From an uncultured Eubacterium sp. (GTDB lineage: Bacteria > Bacillota_A > Clostridia > Lachnospirales > Lachnospiraceae): DNA of 64,000 bases. A model generated the notes under the pieces. It was not told the DNA's origin and ran no database searches. It was given only the letters and a program-made list of their open reading frames with translations. This document shows positions 24,464-33,545 of this stretch, one piece after another (position 1 is the stretch's first letter; the number at the start of each line of letters is the position of its first letter). The DNA lies in assembly GCA_910589045.1 (NCBI GenBank), contig CAJUSH010000009.1, positions 1-64,000 of the forward strand, read 5' to 3'. The position numbers were made by a program, and so were the translations under genes.

Positions 24464-25731
24464 ATCGGGAGTCCCGTCTTTTCATGGCGCAGGGCAACGC
24501 AGACGAAAAGCTCCTGTCCGCCCTGCGCGGCACATGCTTCACGGATGTCAAACTCCACGTCAAGCCTGCCGCCCGCCGCAAGCCTCCTGCCGTCAAAAAC
24601 CGATTCCATCCGCATGCGCCCGCATTCCAGCACCACACACACCGGGTCGTAACAGCAGGCAAAGCCGGAATTTGCAATCGTTATCCGCAGCCTGTCCCCC
24701 GCTTTGTCCCGGCCGCTTTCGGGCGCCCCAGCCGTCAGGTCCGCACAGCCGCACTGCCCGGTCTTCTGCACGCCGTCCGTCAGCTCCACATCCGCCAGCT
24801 CGTAGCGGTAGCCCAGCCGCTCCCGGATCACATCAGAAAGCGGCCTGCCTCCGTCCCCCGGATGTTCCGGCGACCGCCAGCGCTCCCACACAACCGGCTC
24901 GTGGACGCTGTTCAAATACGTCACCTGCATCAATGCCAGACGCGCAAGCACCTCGTCAGCGTCATGTGCCAGCGCCCCTGCAAGCACCTCGCCGCCGCAG
25001 AGCGTCCGTGCATTCTGCACCTTCATAAATTCCATCTCCCGCTGCGGCGTCCACATAATATCGGGCCTGTCCGCATCATCAATCCAGCCAAACGTCCCCA
25101 TGTCCGTATCGGAGGCAAGGATCGCGTCGTCGTAAAGCCCGACCCCGACCCCGCTGTTATGCAATTGCAAAATCCTTTGAAACTGCGGCTTTCGCACACT
25201 GATCGGAATATCCCCGGCAGCCTTGCCCATGGCGTCGAAGAGCATCAGAAGAGACGCCCGATCCAAAAATTTCGAGTCATGCATTTCGCCCCAGCTTCCC
25301 ACAAGCAAGCCCTGAATCGTGAGGATATGCGCCGAAAACGCCGCAAAAAGCGGGGCAAGCTGCCTTATATGTCCGGTAACCTGCCCAAGCTCTCCCGGCT
25401 CATGCTCCGGGCCGCGCCCCACACGGTCATAGACGACCCGCACGATCATCTGCATCCCGTTGTCGCGGAAAAGCGCAAAAATACGCCCCGCCTTTGCAAG
25501 CTCCCCGGCCGAAAGCGCGCGGTGTGCGCATTTTCCGATATCCAGGAGCACCAGCGCCAGCCGCTCGTCCCTGCAAAGCGACCAGACCCAGTCCTCCTCC
25601 ACCTCCTTTTCCGTGATATCATACGTATATACATGGTAAAAACCCCGCACGGGATTTTTATCCGTGATAGGTGCGCCCCCGGCATGCCGCTCACGCCAGT
25701 CCGTCCTCCGAAAAATCCACCTGCTGCTCAA
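24349..25731 (-). CDS. DUF4874/DUF4832 protein, paralogue of the 22808 gene
   Basis: 460 residues, starting at TTG inside the end of the upstream transferase gene, with AAGGAG six bases before it. It has the same architecture as its convergent neighbour: GFYHVYTYDI, LALVLLDIGKCAHRALS, VRVVYDRVG, IQGLLVGSWGEMHDSKF and SVRKPQFQRIL. Unlike the paralogue it has no N-terminal membrane anchor or clear signal peptide. It is the last gene of the Pel-type operon and overlaps the preceding gene by 41 bases. A TIM-barrel hydrolase-like role in glycan processing is likely for the family, but no catalytic proof is available. Its 3' end overlaps that of the plus-strand paralogue by 115 bases. Confidence 0.85.
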   Translation of the reverse strand: MSSRWIFRRTDWRERHAGGAPITDKNPVRGFYHVYTYDITEKEVEEDWVWSLCRDERLALVLLDIGKCAHRALSAGELAKAGRIFALFRDNGMQMIVRVVYDRVGRGPEHEPGELGQVTGHIRQLAPLFAAFSAHILTIQGLLVGSWGEMHDSKFLDRASLLMLFDAMGKAAGDIPISVRKPQFQRILQLHNSGVGVGLYDDAILASDTDMGTFGWIDDADRPDIMWTPQREMEFMKVQNARTLCGGEVLAGALAHDADEVLARLALMQVTYLNSVHEPVVWERWRSPEHPGDGGRPLSDVIRERLGYRYELADVELTDGVQKTGQCGCADLTAGAPESGRDKAGDRLRITIANSGFACCYDPVCVVLECGRMRMESVFDGRRLAAGGRLDVEFDIREACAAQGGQELFVCVALRHEKTGLPIYFANARCADQWERYRRISSLPAGAAAGVLLRVKEAIS

Positions 25732-26482
25732 CCGGCACTCCTTCCTTCAATACCCTGATCCGAAACAGCACTGCCAGAATGCTGAACGTCATATGAAACA
25801 TGTAAATAATGGGCTTTAATCCCGAATGCATGCTCCGGCCTGTTTTCCGGGCGTACATGACGGCAGGCACCTCCTCTACCTGAAAGCCTAAAAGGAGCAT
25901 CTGCAAAATCATATTTGCATCCGGATAGGTGTAATCAAACTGATTGTATTTAGAATAGTAGAGCACGGCGCGGCGGCTCAGCCCCTGCAGCCCCGTCGTC
26001 GGGTCCGCGATTTTGCGCCCCGTAAATACCAGTATGAAAAACCGAAACAGCGCATAGCCGATCTGCTTTGCGAGGGATACCGGGAACTCGGTGCTCCCCT
26101 CCATATACCGGGAACCAAGCACGATGTCCGGCGCATCCTCCTGCTTTAAGCGCTCGTAAATCCGGTGTATGTTGCTCACGTCATGCTGCCCGTCCGCGTC
26201 CATCTGTATCACGTAGCGGTAGCCGCGGCGAATCGCATATTTGTAGCCCACCTGAATTGCACTGCCGTAGCCGAGATTAAAAATATGCGTCACCAGCATA
26301 TGATGCCTCTTTTTCACGATCAGATGCGTCCCGTCACTCGAAGCATCGTTCATGACAAGCACATCCACAAAGGAGGCATACTCCGGCTCCTCCAGCTGCT
26401 GCAATACCTTCTCAATCGTCTGCTCTTCATTGTATGCCGGCATGATAACCAGCACCTCTTTTCTGTCATTATATCGCTTCAT
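25691..26482 (-). CDS. Glycosyltransferase family 2 (DPM1/polyprenyl-phosphate type)
   Basis: 263 residues from ATG 26482, preceded by GGGGGAG; the open frame continues further upstream without a start signal. It is a GT-A fold: VLVIMPAYNEEQTIEKVLQQL, VLVMNDASSDGT, then QMDADGQHD (metal-binding DxD at about residue 95) and VLGSRYMEGS, TTGLQGLSRRAVLYY. This pattern is closest to dolichol/undecaprenyl-phosphate sugar transferases, here with a hydrophobic C-terminal patch but no full membrane domain. It follows the family 4 transferase in the Pel-type operon. It probably charges a lipid carrier or elongates a glycan. Confidence 0.92.
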   Translation of the reverse strand: MKRYNDRKEVLVIMPAYNEEQTIEKVLQQLEEPEYASFVDVLVMNDASSDGTHLIVKKRHHMLVTHIFNLGYGSAIQVGYKYAIRRGYRYVIQMDADGQHDVSNIHRIYERLKQEDAPDIVLGSRYMEGSTEFPVSLAKQIGYALFRFFILVFTGRKIADPTTGLQGLSRRAVLYYSKYNQFDYTYPDANMILQMLLLGFQVEEVPAVMYARKTGRSMHSGLKPIIYMFHMTFSILAVLFRIRVLKEGVPVEQQVDFSEDGLA

Positions 26483-26558
26483 CAAACTCCCCCGGTAAAA
26501 ATGTTCCGTTCCATATGACGCCTGACAGCCCGCAATCAGCATCGTCCGGCAGTCCCCA

Positions 26559-27809
26559 TCAGCCCTTCCGGTCAGCAGCGCACGCCGCGGCACCCTCCCC
26601 GGCAAGGGAGAGCAGGCGCTCGATATCCTCCGGATAGACAGACGGCTTCTCCTTCCCCCGGCTGCCAAGCGCCTCCCGCAGCGCCTCGTCCCCAAGCAGA
26701 CGCCGGATCTCCTCCGCGATACGGGAGGGCACAAGCTCCACGAGCACGCCGTCACAGCCGTCCCGAATCTGCTCCCGATTGCCGCTGCAGTCCGATGCCA
26801 GTACCGCCGCGCCCAGCGCCTGTGCCTCCTGGATGGCCACACTTCGTCCCTCGTAGCGCGTCGCATGCACGTACAGATCACACCCGGCATAATACGGATA
26901 CGGATTGTCCACCGCGCCAAGCAGCACAAAATCCTCCTCCAGACCGCAGGAGGCGATCAATGCCGCAAGCCGCTCCCGCTCGGCACCGTCCCCCAGCACG
27001 TACCAGCGCGCATGCACACCGGATGCCTTTAATTCCCGCATCGTCTCAATCGCCACCTCATAAGCCTTCTGCGGATTCAGACGCCCCACCGTGAGCAGCC
27101 GCTTTCCGTCAAATGCATTCCACCGCTCCTGCGAAATCGGCTCCCTGCTCTTTTCCCGGATCGCCCCGCGATCCATCGGATTGTGAAAAAGAGAAATGTG
27201 CCCCGCTTTCTCCGGGTACACCGCAAGAAAGCTCCGCTGCGCCTCACAGGACACCGCAAAAATATGGTCAAACCTGACGTAGCAGGAGCGGTCGAGCGCC
27301 CTCGTATACCCGGCCCGGGCATAATCAATGTGAAGAAATGCCGCCTTGCGCTTTGCCTTTACGTAATCGGCTACATAATAGGCGCTGCCGCCCTCCAGAT
27401 ACGCCACCGCCAGATCAAACTCCTCCTCAAAGCGATCCGCGCCCTGCGCCAGCAGCCGCCAGAGCAGCTTATCCGGCAAAACCCGTCTCTGTTTCATCAT
27501 ATACAAAAAATTCGAAATGAGGTACGGCATCTGGAAAAAAAGCGTCCCCCGCCTGCATGCGCAGGCTAACACCCTGCGCACCATGTGCCGCTTCCCCTCT
27601 TTCGAGAGCACCGAGCGGTCCGAAAAGCTCCGGTTCAAAAGCCGCACATGTGCAGGCAGCCTGCACCTCAGCTCCCCCTGTGCCATCAGCACGTACAAAT
27701 ACACCTCAAAGCGAGCCCCGTCAATCCGCCGCAAAAGCTCCAGAAAGGACATCTCCGCACCGGCAGCGCTGATCGTATTGATCACAAACAACAGCTTCTT
27801 CTTTTTCAT
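26559..27809 (-). CDS. Glycosyltransferase family 4
   Basis: 416 residues, ATG overlapping the stop of the DUF2304 gene by four bases. GT-B fold: LLFVINTISAAGAEMSFLELLRRI at the start, KRLLTVGRLNPQKAYEVAIETMREL for the donor domain, and LYVHATRYEGRSVAIQEAQALG carrying the E-x7-E signature. It lies in the distal half of the Pel-type operon after PelG and DUF2304, so it may decorate the polymer or belong to a second glycan made alongside it. Substrates are unknown. Confidence 0.92.
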   Translation of the reverse strand: MKKKKLLFVINTISAAGAEMSFLELLRRIDGARFEVYLYVLMAQGELRCRLPAHVRLLNRSFSDRSVLSKEGKRHMVRRVLACACRRGTLFFQMPYLISNFLYMMKQRRVLPDKLLWRLLAQGADRFEEEFDLAVAYLEGGSAYYVADYVKAKRKAAFLHIDYARAGYTRALDRSCYVRFDHIFAVSCEAQRSFLAVYPEKAGHISLFHNPMDRGAIREKSREPISQERWNAFDGKRLLTVGRLNPQKAYEVAIETMRELKASGVHARWYVLGDGAERERLAALIASCGLEEDFVLLGAVDNPYPYYAGCDLYVHATRYEGRSVAIQEAQALGAAVLASDCSGNREQIRDGCDGVLVELVPSRIAEEIRRLLGDEALREALGSRGKEKPSVYPEDIERLLSLAGEGAAACAADRKG

Positions 27810-28246
27810 GGCTTCGATCCCGCCGTCTCTTCACACGCCCCGGGGGCATCCTCCGCCTGCAGCTGCGGCATCCGCCCCAGCTGCTCCTCCATGTACCGCA
27901 GACGCTTGAGCATCTCCTCGTGCTCCTGATTCAGCAGCGATACGTGCATCGCCAGCTCCTGATTTTTCATAATCATAAGCGACAGATGGATGCTGTGGCG
28001 GAAAATAATCAGGATAATCATTCCGCTCACCGAAAATACCATCGGATAGGAGGCAAGCGCCAGCGCACGGCTCCAGCCGCTCCAGGCGCGGACCGCCCCG
28101 GCCATGATGATAACGGCGGAAAAGAGCGCCCAGCCAAGGGCGATGTTGTCCGTCAGCTTTCGCTTTGCGTACATATAAAACGTCAGAAGCAGCAGGAAGC
28201 TTCCTGCCGCGATGACGATAATGCGAAAAAAAAGTGATGCGTTCAT
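27806..28246 (-). CDS. DUF2304 small membrane protein
   Basis: 146 residues with three hydrophobic segments in the first 85 residues (RIIVIAAGSFLLLLTFYMYA, LGWALFSAVIIMAGAVRAW, SYPMVFSVSGMIILIIF), then a coiled-coil-like tail (LLNQEHEEMLKRLRYMEEQL). This is the DUF2304 layout, commonly found next to polyprenyl-phosphate glycosyltransferases. It overlaps PelG at its start and the GT4 gene at its end, both by four bases, so translation of all three is probably coupled. Its function is unknown; it probably helps a membrane glycosyltransferase. Confidence 0.87.
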   Translation of the reverse strand: MNASLFFRIIVIAAGSFLLLLTFYMYAKRKLTDNIALGWALFSAVIIMAGAVRAWSGWSRALALASYPMVFSVSGMIILIIFRHSIHLSLMIMKNQELAMHVSLLNQEHEEMLKRLRYMEEQLGRMPQLQAEDAPGACEETAGSKP

Positions 28247-29745
28247 CTCTTTGTCTTCCCCCTCTCCTTTTCCTGATCCGCAGCGCTGCGTGCAAGTGCG
28301 TAGCGGTCATAAACCTTTGCGGCAGGCATTTTCCCCTTGGTCGTGGCAATGAGACGTCCCTTGCAGAAAATATGCACATCCAGGTTGCGCTCCACCCAGC
28401 GAAGCCTGAAATAGACGTAAACCCATCCGAGCAGCGCGCCCCCGGTCAGCCCCAGCCCGTACCAGATCGTGGACAGGTGCGTCGCGATAATGCTGAAAAT
28501 AAAGGTTGCAAGCCAGAACAGAAAGCTGGTCATAAGCGCCCCGGTCAGGTCGTTAAAATAATACATAAATATGATTGCCGCATACATCAGAAACATGATA
28601 AAATAGCCCGCCGCAAGACATGGAAAAATCTGCATGATCAGCCCGGAAAATCCGTACTGGGGCAAAAAAACGAGAAAGATCAAAAACACCACGACCGAGA
28701 TGATAAACTGCACGCGCACCAGCTCCACCAGCTCACCGGAAAGCTGCCGGAACATACGCACCTGCGCTTTGCGGATGTCCCTGCCCCTGCCGCCGATAAC
28801 CGCCTCGGAATAATCCCGGTAGCGCTCGTGAAAATACATCTCCACCCGCACGATAAAGATGATGCTCGTGGAAATGCTCGTGAGCAGTGCAAGAAAGCTT
28901 GCCATGTCATAAGGGTCCGCCGAGACGAACGTATGGACAACCGTCTTATTGATATCCGTCGTCCAGAACACAAAATTGTGCGTATAAAGCCCCAATATAT
29001 AAAAGAAATTCGCTAAAATAAGCTTCCAGTGCTGTCCCATGTACTTCACAACCGGCCAGTACGCACGGCTCTGCGTGAGGAAATAGCGCTTTAGCAGCGC
29101 AAACTCGAAAAGCGCCGTGACGAGATAGCCTGCCCCGAGCGCCGCAAGCATGGAAAACGTCACCTCCCAGCCCAGCACACGCACGAACAGCAGGGACAGA
29201 AGCACCGAGGCAGCCATGCCCGTAAAGTAAAACAGAGATATCTTTTTGTATTCCTTGAGTATGGACAGGTAAATCATATGATAAAAGATCAGCCCCAGCG
29301 CGATATATCCCCAAAAGCTCACCAGAATGTACAAAATATCCACCCCGCCCACAAAATACTCGCGCAGGCAAAACGGGATACCGATGGCACACGCCGTCAC
29401 GAGCTGACAGATCATCCCGACGAAAAAGCAGGGCCACATGTCCTCAAACCGTTCCAGATAGATCAGGTCTGACATATATTTTGAGAGCACCGCATTAAAG
29501 GGAGATGCCGCCAGCAGGGAAAAGATAAACTGGTAGAGCACCGTCTCCGTGTACAGCTCACGGCTCACATAGCTAAGCCGTGCGTAGCCAAGCAGATTAC
29601 CCATAAGGATCACGGCTCCGATGATCAGAAACATGGGCGCGATAGTCACAACCGCGCTGTACAGAAAACCGTACAGGCTCGTCGCGATCGTATTCGTCCT
29701 GAAAATCTGCGTCAGCTTTTTGCCGAATCCAACGTTCGATGCCAT
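28243..29745 (-). CDS. pelG: PelG-like exopolysaccharide transporter
   Basis: 500 residues with about 12 membrane helices. It matches PelG, the MOP-type inner-membrane partner of the Pel synthase: GFGKKLTQIFRTNTIATSLYGFLYSAVVTIAPMFLIIGAV at the start, and LYTETVLYQFIFSLLAASPFNAVLSKYMSDLIY. In characterised systems PelG works with PelF and PelDE to synthesise and move a GalNAc-rich polymer across the membrane under c-di-GMP control. It lies 141 bases after pelF and overlaps DUF2304 by four bases. Confidence 0.9.
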   Translation of the reverse strand: MASNVGFGKKLTQIFRTNTIATSLYGFLYSAVVTIAPMFLIIGAVILMGNLLGYARLSYVSRELYTETVLYQFIFSLLAASPFNAVLSKYMSDLIYLERFEDMWPCFFVGMICQLVTACAIGIPFCLREYFVGGVDILYILVSFWGYIALGLIFYHMIYLSILKEYKKISLFYFTGMAASVLLSLLFVRVLGWEVTFSMLAALGAGYLVTALFEFALLKRYFLTQSRAYWPVVKYMGQHWKLILANFFYILGLYTHNFVFWTTDINKTVVHTFVSADPYDMASFLALLTSISTSIIFIVRVEMYFHERYRDYSEAVIGGRGRDIRKAQVRMFRQLSGELVELVRVQFIISVVVFLIFLVFLPQYGFSGLIMQIFPCLAAGYFIMFLMYAAIIFMYYFNDLTGALMTSFLFWLATFIFSIIATHLSTIWYGLGLTGGALLGWVYVYFRLRWVERNLDVHIFCKGRLIATTKGKMPAAKVYDRYALARSAADQEKERGKTKR

Positions 29746-29886
29746 GGCTCAGCCTCCTTTTCTCTGCCATCCTGTCATTTCCGGCTGCCAGTCAGCAGCC
29801 GGCTCTGTTCGTTTCCGCTTTTCTTCTGCCGGGAAGGGCCGGGGAGCCTATGCCCGCAAAAACGGCCGGCCACCCACGTTACAGTA

Positions 29887-31548
29887 CTACCTGCGCCGGC
29901 GGCCGCTCCACCGGCGGCGGTCCCTGCTGCCGCTGCGCCGGCGGACCATCCGCTGCCGCTCGAATCCGTCCGGAACGTGCTCCGCCGGATCCGGTATCTG
30001 TGCCGCCTTTTGCCCGTCATCCTGCTTCGGTGCATGTGCCGTTTCCTGCTTTGCCTCCGGCTCCTGCGTCCCCATGGACGCCTCCCCTGCCCCCGCCACA
30101 AAAAATTTTTTCTCGGGATACGGGATCATCTGATCGGCCGCACACTTCCGGTAAAGCTGCTCGTAGGTGTTCTTCATGTGGTCGATCGTATATTTTTTCA
30201 TAAGGCGGCTGTAGCCGCTCTCCCCCATGCGCCGGCGCAGCGCGGGGTTGGCCGCCAGGTCCACCATGGCGTCGGCAATCTCCTTCACATTCATGATGTG
30301 CGTGAGAATGCCCGCCTCGCCGAAATCGTCATCCTCCCCGTAGATCAGCCCCCGGCAGTTTCCCACATCCGTAGCGATAACCGGCTTTTTCGCGGCGTAG
30401 CTCTCCAGAATCGTGAGGGGCTGCCCCTCGCTGATGCTCGTCAGAATCGTAAAATCCATGCGTCCGAGGTAGTCGCGGATATCCACCCGCCCGGTAAACT
30501 CCACATCCGAAAGCCCCAGCACCTCCACGAGATCAAAGCACTCCTGCGCATACTCCTCATCCTCGTCCCACGGCCCCATAATCCACAGCTTCAGCCGGGG
30601 CTGCTTCTTCTTCGCAAAATCAAACGCCTGAATCATCGTCTTGACATCCTTGATGGGCGTGACGCGCAGCACCGCGCCGACGGAGATAAACGATTCATCC
30701 GCCGGCGTCTTGCCCGGAATATCAGAAAGCCGTTCGGCATTGATCCCATTCGGCGTCACATACGTCTTTTCCGCCGGGCAGCCCAGCTCAAGCTGCAGCT
30801 CCCGCGCATGCGCGTAAAGGCTTGTAACAATATCCGCCTCGTCGTAGGCGAGCCGCGACATCTTCCGGAACTGCTCGATCCATAGATTTTTATAAATATT
30901 GGCAACCCACTTCGCCTTGATGATCTCCTCCTCGCGCTCGCGGGTATAAATCCCATGCTCGGAAATCAGCAGCCTGCCGCCGTTCTTGATCTTGCCCATG
31001 CTGCCGAGGATGCCGGAATAGCCCGTCGCCACACAGTGGTACAGATCCGCCCGGGGCACCTTTGTCTTCATCGTGAGAAACAGAGGCAGATAGATGGAGC
31101 GCAGCGTCCAGAGAAAATCCGAGAAGGTAAGCTGGTTGTACTTCTTCTCGTAGCATTCCTGAGCCGCCCGCAAAAACCCCTCGCCCATCAAAAACTTATC
31201 CACCGAAAAAGGCTTTTCAAACAGCCGAAACAGCGTGGGCCAGTAATCCCCCGCAGCCTCGTCGAGAATGAGCGAGCAGAGCGCATCGTTCTCACTTTTG
31301 CTCAGGGAAATGCTCTTTCCCGCACCTCTGCTCCCCAGCCACTCCTTATCCTCCAGGTACACCTCATAAACCTCGGTCACATTTTCCGGCAGCTCATAGG
31401 CAAACTTTGCGCGCTGCTCCCGGCTTGCCACCACGGTCAGCAAAATAACCTCCATATTGGAAAAAGAAGTAATCAGGCTGTTTACCCAGCTCGAAACACC
31501 GCCCACCACATACGGATAACATCCCTCCGCAATCACACAAACCTTCAT
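29887..31548 (-). CDS. pelF: PelF-like glycosyltransferase (GT4)
   Basis: 553 residues from ATG 31548, with AAGGTGAG upstream. It is the PelF-type cytoplasmic glycosyltransferase: MKVCVIAEGCYPYVVGGVSSW and TVVASREQRAKFAYELPENV at the start, then CVATGYSGILG, LISEHGIYTREREEEI and NGINAERLS. The donor-binding segment TSISEGQPLTILESYAAKKP has the E-x7-E pattern. In known systems it polymerises UDP-GalNAc or UDP-GlcNAc. About 60 extra residues at the C-terminus, rich in Gln, Pro and Arg and ending RRRWSGRRRR, are unlike the core family and could touch nucleic acid, membrane or polymer. It stands between the DUF2194 gene and pelG. Confidence 0.92.
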   Translation of the reverse strand: MKVCVIAEGCYPYVVGGVSSWVNSLITSFSNMEVILLTVVASREQRAKFAYELPENVTEVYEVYLEDKEWLGSRGAGKSISLSKSENDALCSLILDEAAGDYWPTLFRLFEKPFSVDKFLMGEGFLRAAQECYEKKYNQLTFSDFLWTLRSIYLPLFLTMKTKVPRADLYHCVATGYSGILGSMGKIKNGGRLLISEHGIYTREREEEIIKAKWVANIYKNLWIEQFRKMSRLAYDEADIVTSLYAHARELQLELGCPAEKTYVTPNGINAERLSDIPGKTPADESFISVGAVLRVTPIKDVKTMIQAFDFAKKKQPRLKLWIMGPWDEDEEYAQECFDLVEVLGLSDVEFTGRVDIRDYLGRMDFTILTSISEGQPLTILESYAAKKPVIATDVGNCRGLIYGEDDDFGEAGILTHIMNVKEIADAMVDLAANPALRRRMGESGYSRLMKKYTIDHMKNTYEQLYRKCAADQMIPYPEKKFFVAGAGEASMGTQEPEAKQETAHAPKQDDGQKAAQIPDPAEHVPDGFERQRMVRRRSGSRDRRRWSGRRRR

Positions 31549-31587
31549 CCCACTCACCTTCTCATACAACGTTCCTGGAGCCACACA

Positions 31588-33483
31588 CTAATAATAGTGC
31601 GGCGTGCTGTCATTTTCCAGAGAAATCTCAAACGTCTCCGACTCCGCCCGGATTAAATACGCATCGTCCTCCAGCTCGATTGCACCTGCGCCCTCGAGCC
31701 TTGCAATACGCTCCCCATGGGTACGCAAAATAAAATACGCCTCGGTCTCAAAATTGCTCACGGAAACCCGCAGCAGCTCCCCCGTCCGCTCTTCTGTAAA
31801 ATCCAGATTTAAGAACCGCCGAATACGCACGTCACTCTCGGAGAGCGTCGTCTTTTCAAAATCAGAGTACACCTTCCAGTAAGTCAGGAGATTTGAGGAA
31901 AAGGCCTCGTAAAGCCGCTCCCAGTTGTCCTCCTCCGTTTCGGGATACGCGACGCGGTTCATGTTCAAAACGACCGAAGTATAGCCCAGCGCGCTCTCCA
32001 GCGCATGCATCCGCAGATTTTCCATATACGTGTGGCTGAACGCATCGTTCGTCCCCTGCTGCACGCAGCAGTCATTCACATAGTAAAGCAGGTCTCTGGT
32101 GCTGTCATAATCCGTGACCAGCGTTGAGATCGTCTGGAGCCCTTCCGTCTTTTTCAGCAGACCCACCGTCTCGCCGTTTGGCTCGGGTGCAAAGGCCGAG
32201 CGGTACACATAGCCCACCAGATGCTCATTCAGAAACGACAGATCATTTTCCAGCTTTTCATCCAGCGGAACCCGGGACACCTGCTCCAGCGAAATCCCGA
32301 TCTCCATGCGGTTCTCCCGAAAGAGCCGCGCATAGTAGGTAAAGGCCTCCGCCGACGGCTCGTTATCATCCCCGTAGTCATACTGCGGCGCCAAAAGCGC
32401 GGTCGTTTTGTAGCGGCCCCGCTCTGTCACCGTGGAAATGCTCTGCCAGATAATATCCCGGTAAAGCGCCGGCAGCTCCCGGCTGTAGCGCTTTTGCATC
32501 TCCCCGGAATTTTCATTGGCAAAGGAGGGGTAGTTGATAACGGAAAAATTCTGCGCATTGACCACCGGATAGATCTCATAGCCGTGGAGGTCCGAGAGCA
32601 TCCCCTCAAGAATACCGATCCCCAGCGTATCCTCCAGAAACGTGCCGTTCACGGCAAATACCTGGCCCTTGCCGCTTTTAGACGTACGCCAGATAAGGTT
32701 CGGCGCGTACTCGTTTGGCATGTCCCCCTTCTGGGATTTCAGATCATCCAAAAGCCCCACCATATAGGACTTGTTTCCGCCAAGCGTCAGATACCACGGC
32801 ACCGTCAGCTCCATATCCTGGAAGCGCTCCTCCTCTTCCTCATTCTCTGACCGGTAAATGCGCTCGCCGCCGATCAAAAGCCCCTCAAAGAGATGCACAC
32901 CCGTCAGCTCCACGTCATAATCATAGATCGCGGTAATGCCCAAAAGCTCCTCCAGCTCCACGTAGGCGCCCAGCATGTGCGCATCCGGCAGATTGCAGAA
33001 GATCAGATGGCAGCCCCCGTCAACATACTCCCGCAGCGGCTCGATATCGTTTGCGAGGTCCATCCGCTGTCCGTCCACAAGAATGATCTCCGCCTGGTCC
33101 AGATAGGCTTCGCACTCCGAAGCATGGCGCACGGAGAGAAGCGCCCGCTTGCTGTAGGTACACCACTGGCGGACCGTGTGGTAAACCTTGCTGCTGCCGT
33201 CCCCCAAAAAGAGCACCAGGCGTTTGTTGGAGGTAGTCTCTTCACCTTCTGTCTCCCCTTTCCCGGCCCCGGGCGCACCGCTTTCCCCGTTCAAAATCCG
33301 CATCCGCTTCACATCGGGCGAGTAGGCATCCTGCGATCTCATCGCAGTCTGGTTTTCCAGCGCATATTCATTTGTATGTGCATCATTCAGGTGTTTTTTT
33401 GCAATACCCGTCGACTGAAACATAAACAGGATCACCAGCATGATCGCCGTGATCATGGCAAAATTTCTGCGTGAGATCATCAT
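31588..33483 (-). CDS. DUF2194 protein, PelA-deacetylase-like
   Basis: 631 residues from ATG 33483, with AAAGGAG 11 bases upstream. A single N-terminal membrane anchor (FAMITAIMLVILFMFQSTGIA) is followed by a large extracytoplasmic region. The first part has a flavodoxin-like or GATase-like look (RLVLFLGDGSSKVYHTVRQW, then LREYVDGGCHLIFCNLP), and the second carries KTTALLAPQYDYGDDNEPSAEAF, which resembles a polysaccharide-deacetylase-like fold. This is the DUF2194 family that accompanies Pel loci of Gram-positive bacteria in place of the deacetylase half of PelA. It probably modifies the polymer outside the cell. Confidence 0.8.
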   Translation of the reverse strand: MMISRRNFAMITAIMLVILFMFQSTGIAKKHLNDAHTNEYALENQTAMRSQDAYSPDVKRMRILNGESGAPGAGKGETEGEETTSNKRLVLFLGDGSSKVYHTVRQWCTYSKRALLSVRHASECEAYLDQAEIILVDGQRMDLANDIEPLREYVDGGCHLIFCNLPDAHMLGAYVELEELLGITAIYDYDVELTGVHLFEGLLIGGERIYRSENEEEEERFQDMELTVPWYLTLGGNKSYMVGLLDDLKSQKGDMPNEYAPNLIWRTSKSGKGQVFAVNGTFLEDTLGIGILEGMLSDLHGYEIYPVVNAQNFSVINYPSFANENSGEMQKRYSRELPALYRDIIWQSISTVTERGRYKTTALLAPQYDYGDDNEPSAEAFTYYARLFRENRMEIGISLEQVSRVPLDEKLENDLSFLNEHLVGYVYRSAFAPEPNGETVGLLKKTEGLQTISTLVTDYDSTRDLLYYVNDCCVQQGTNDAFSHTYMENLRMHALESALGYTSVVLNMNRVAYPETEEDNWERLYEAFSSNLLTYWKVYSDFEKTTLSESDVRIRRFLNLDFTEERTGELLRVSVSNFETEAYFILRTHGERIARLEGAGAIELEDDAYLIRAESETFEISLENDSTPHYY

Positions 33484-33545
33484 AGGTTCCCCGGCTCCTT
33501 TCCCATATTTTAGCACCCGGACACATCCCGGCAAAGCATACGCCC

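Noticed and set aside
24433..25758. A 441-codon plus-strand frame
   Set aside because: It is the antisense shadow of the DUF4832 gene. The opposite frame has a recognisable family, coupling to the upstream gene and proper codon pattern.
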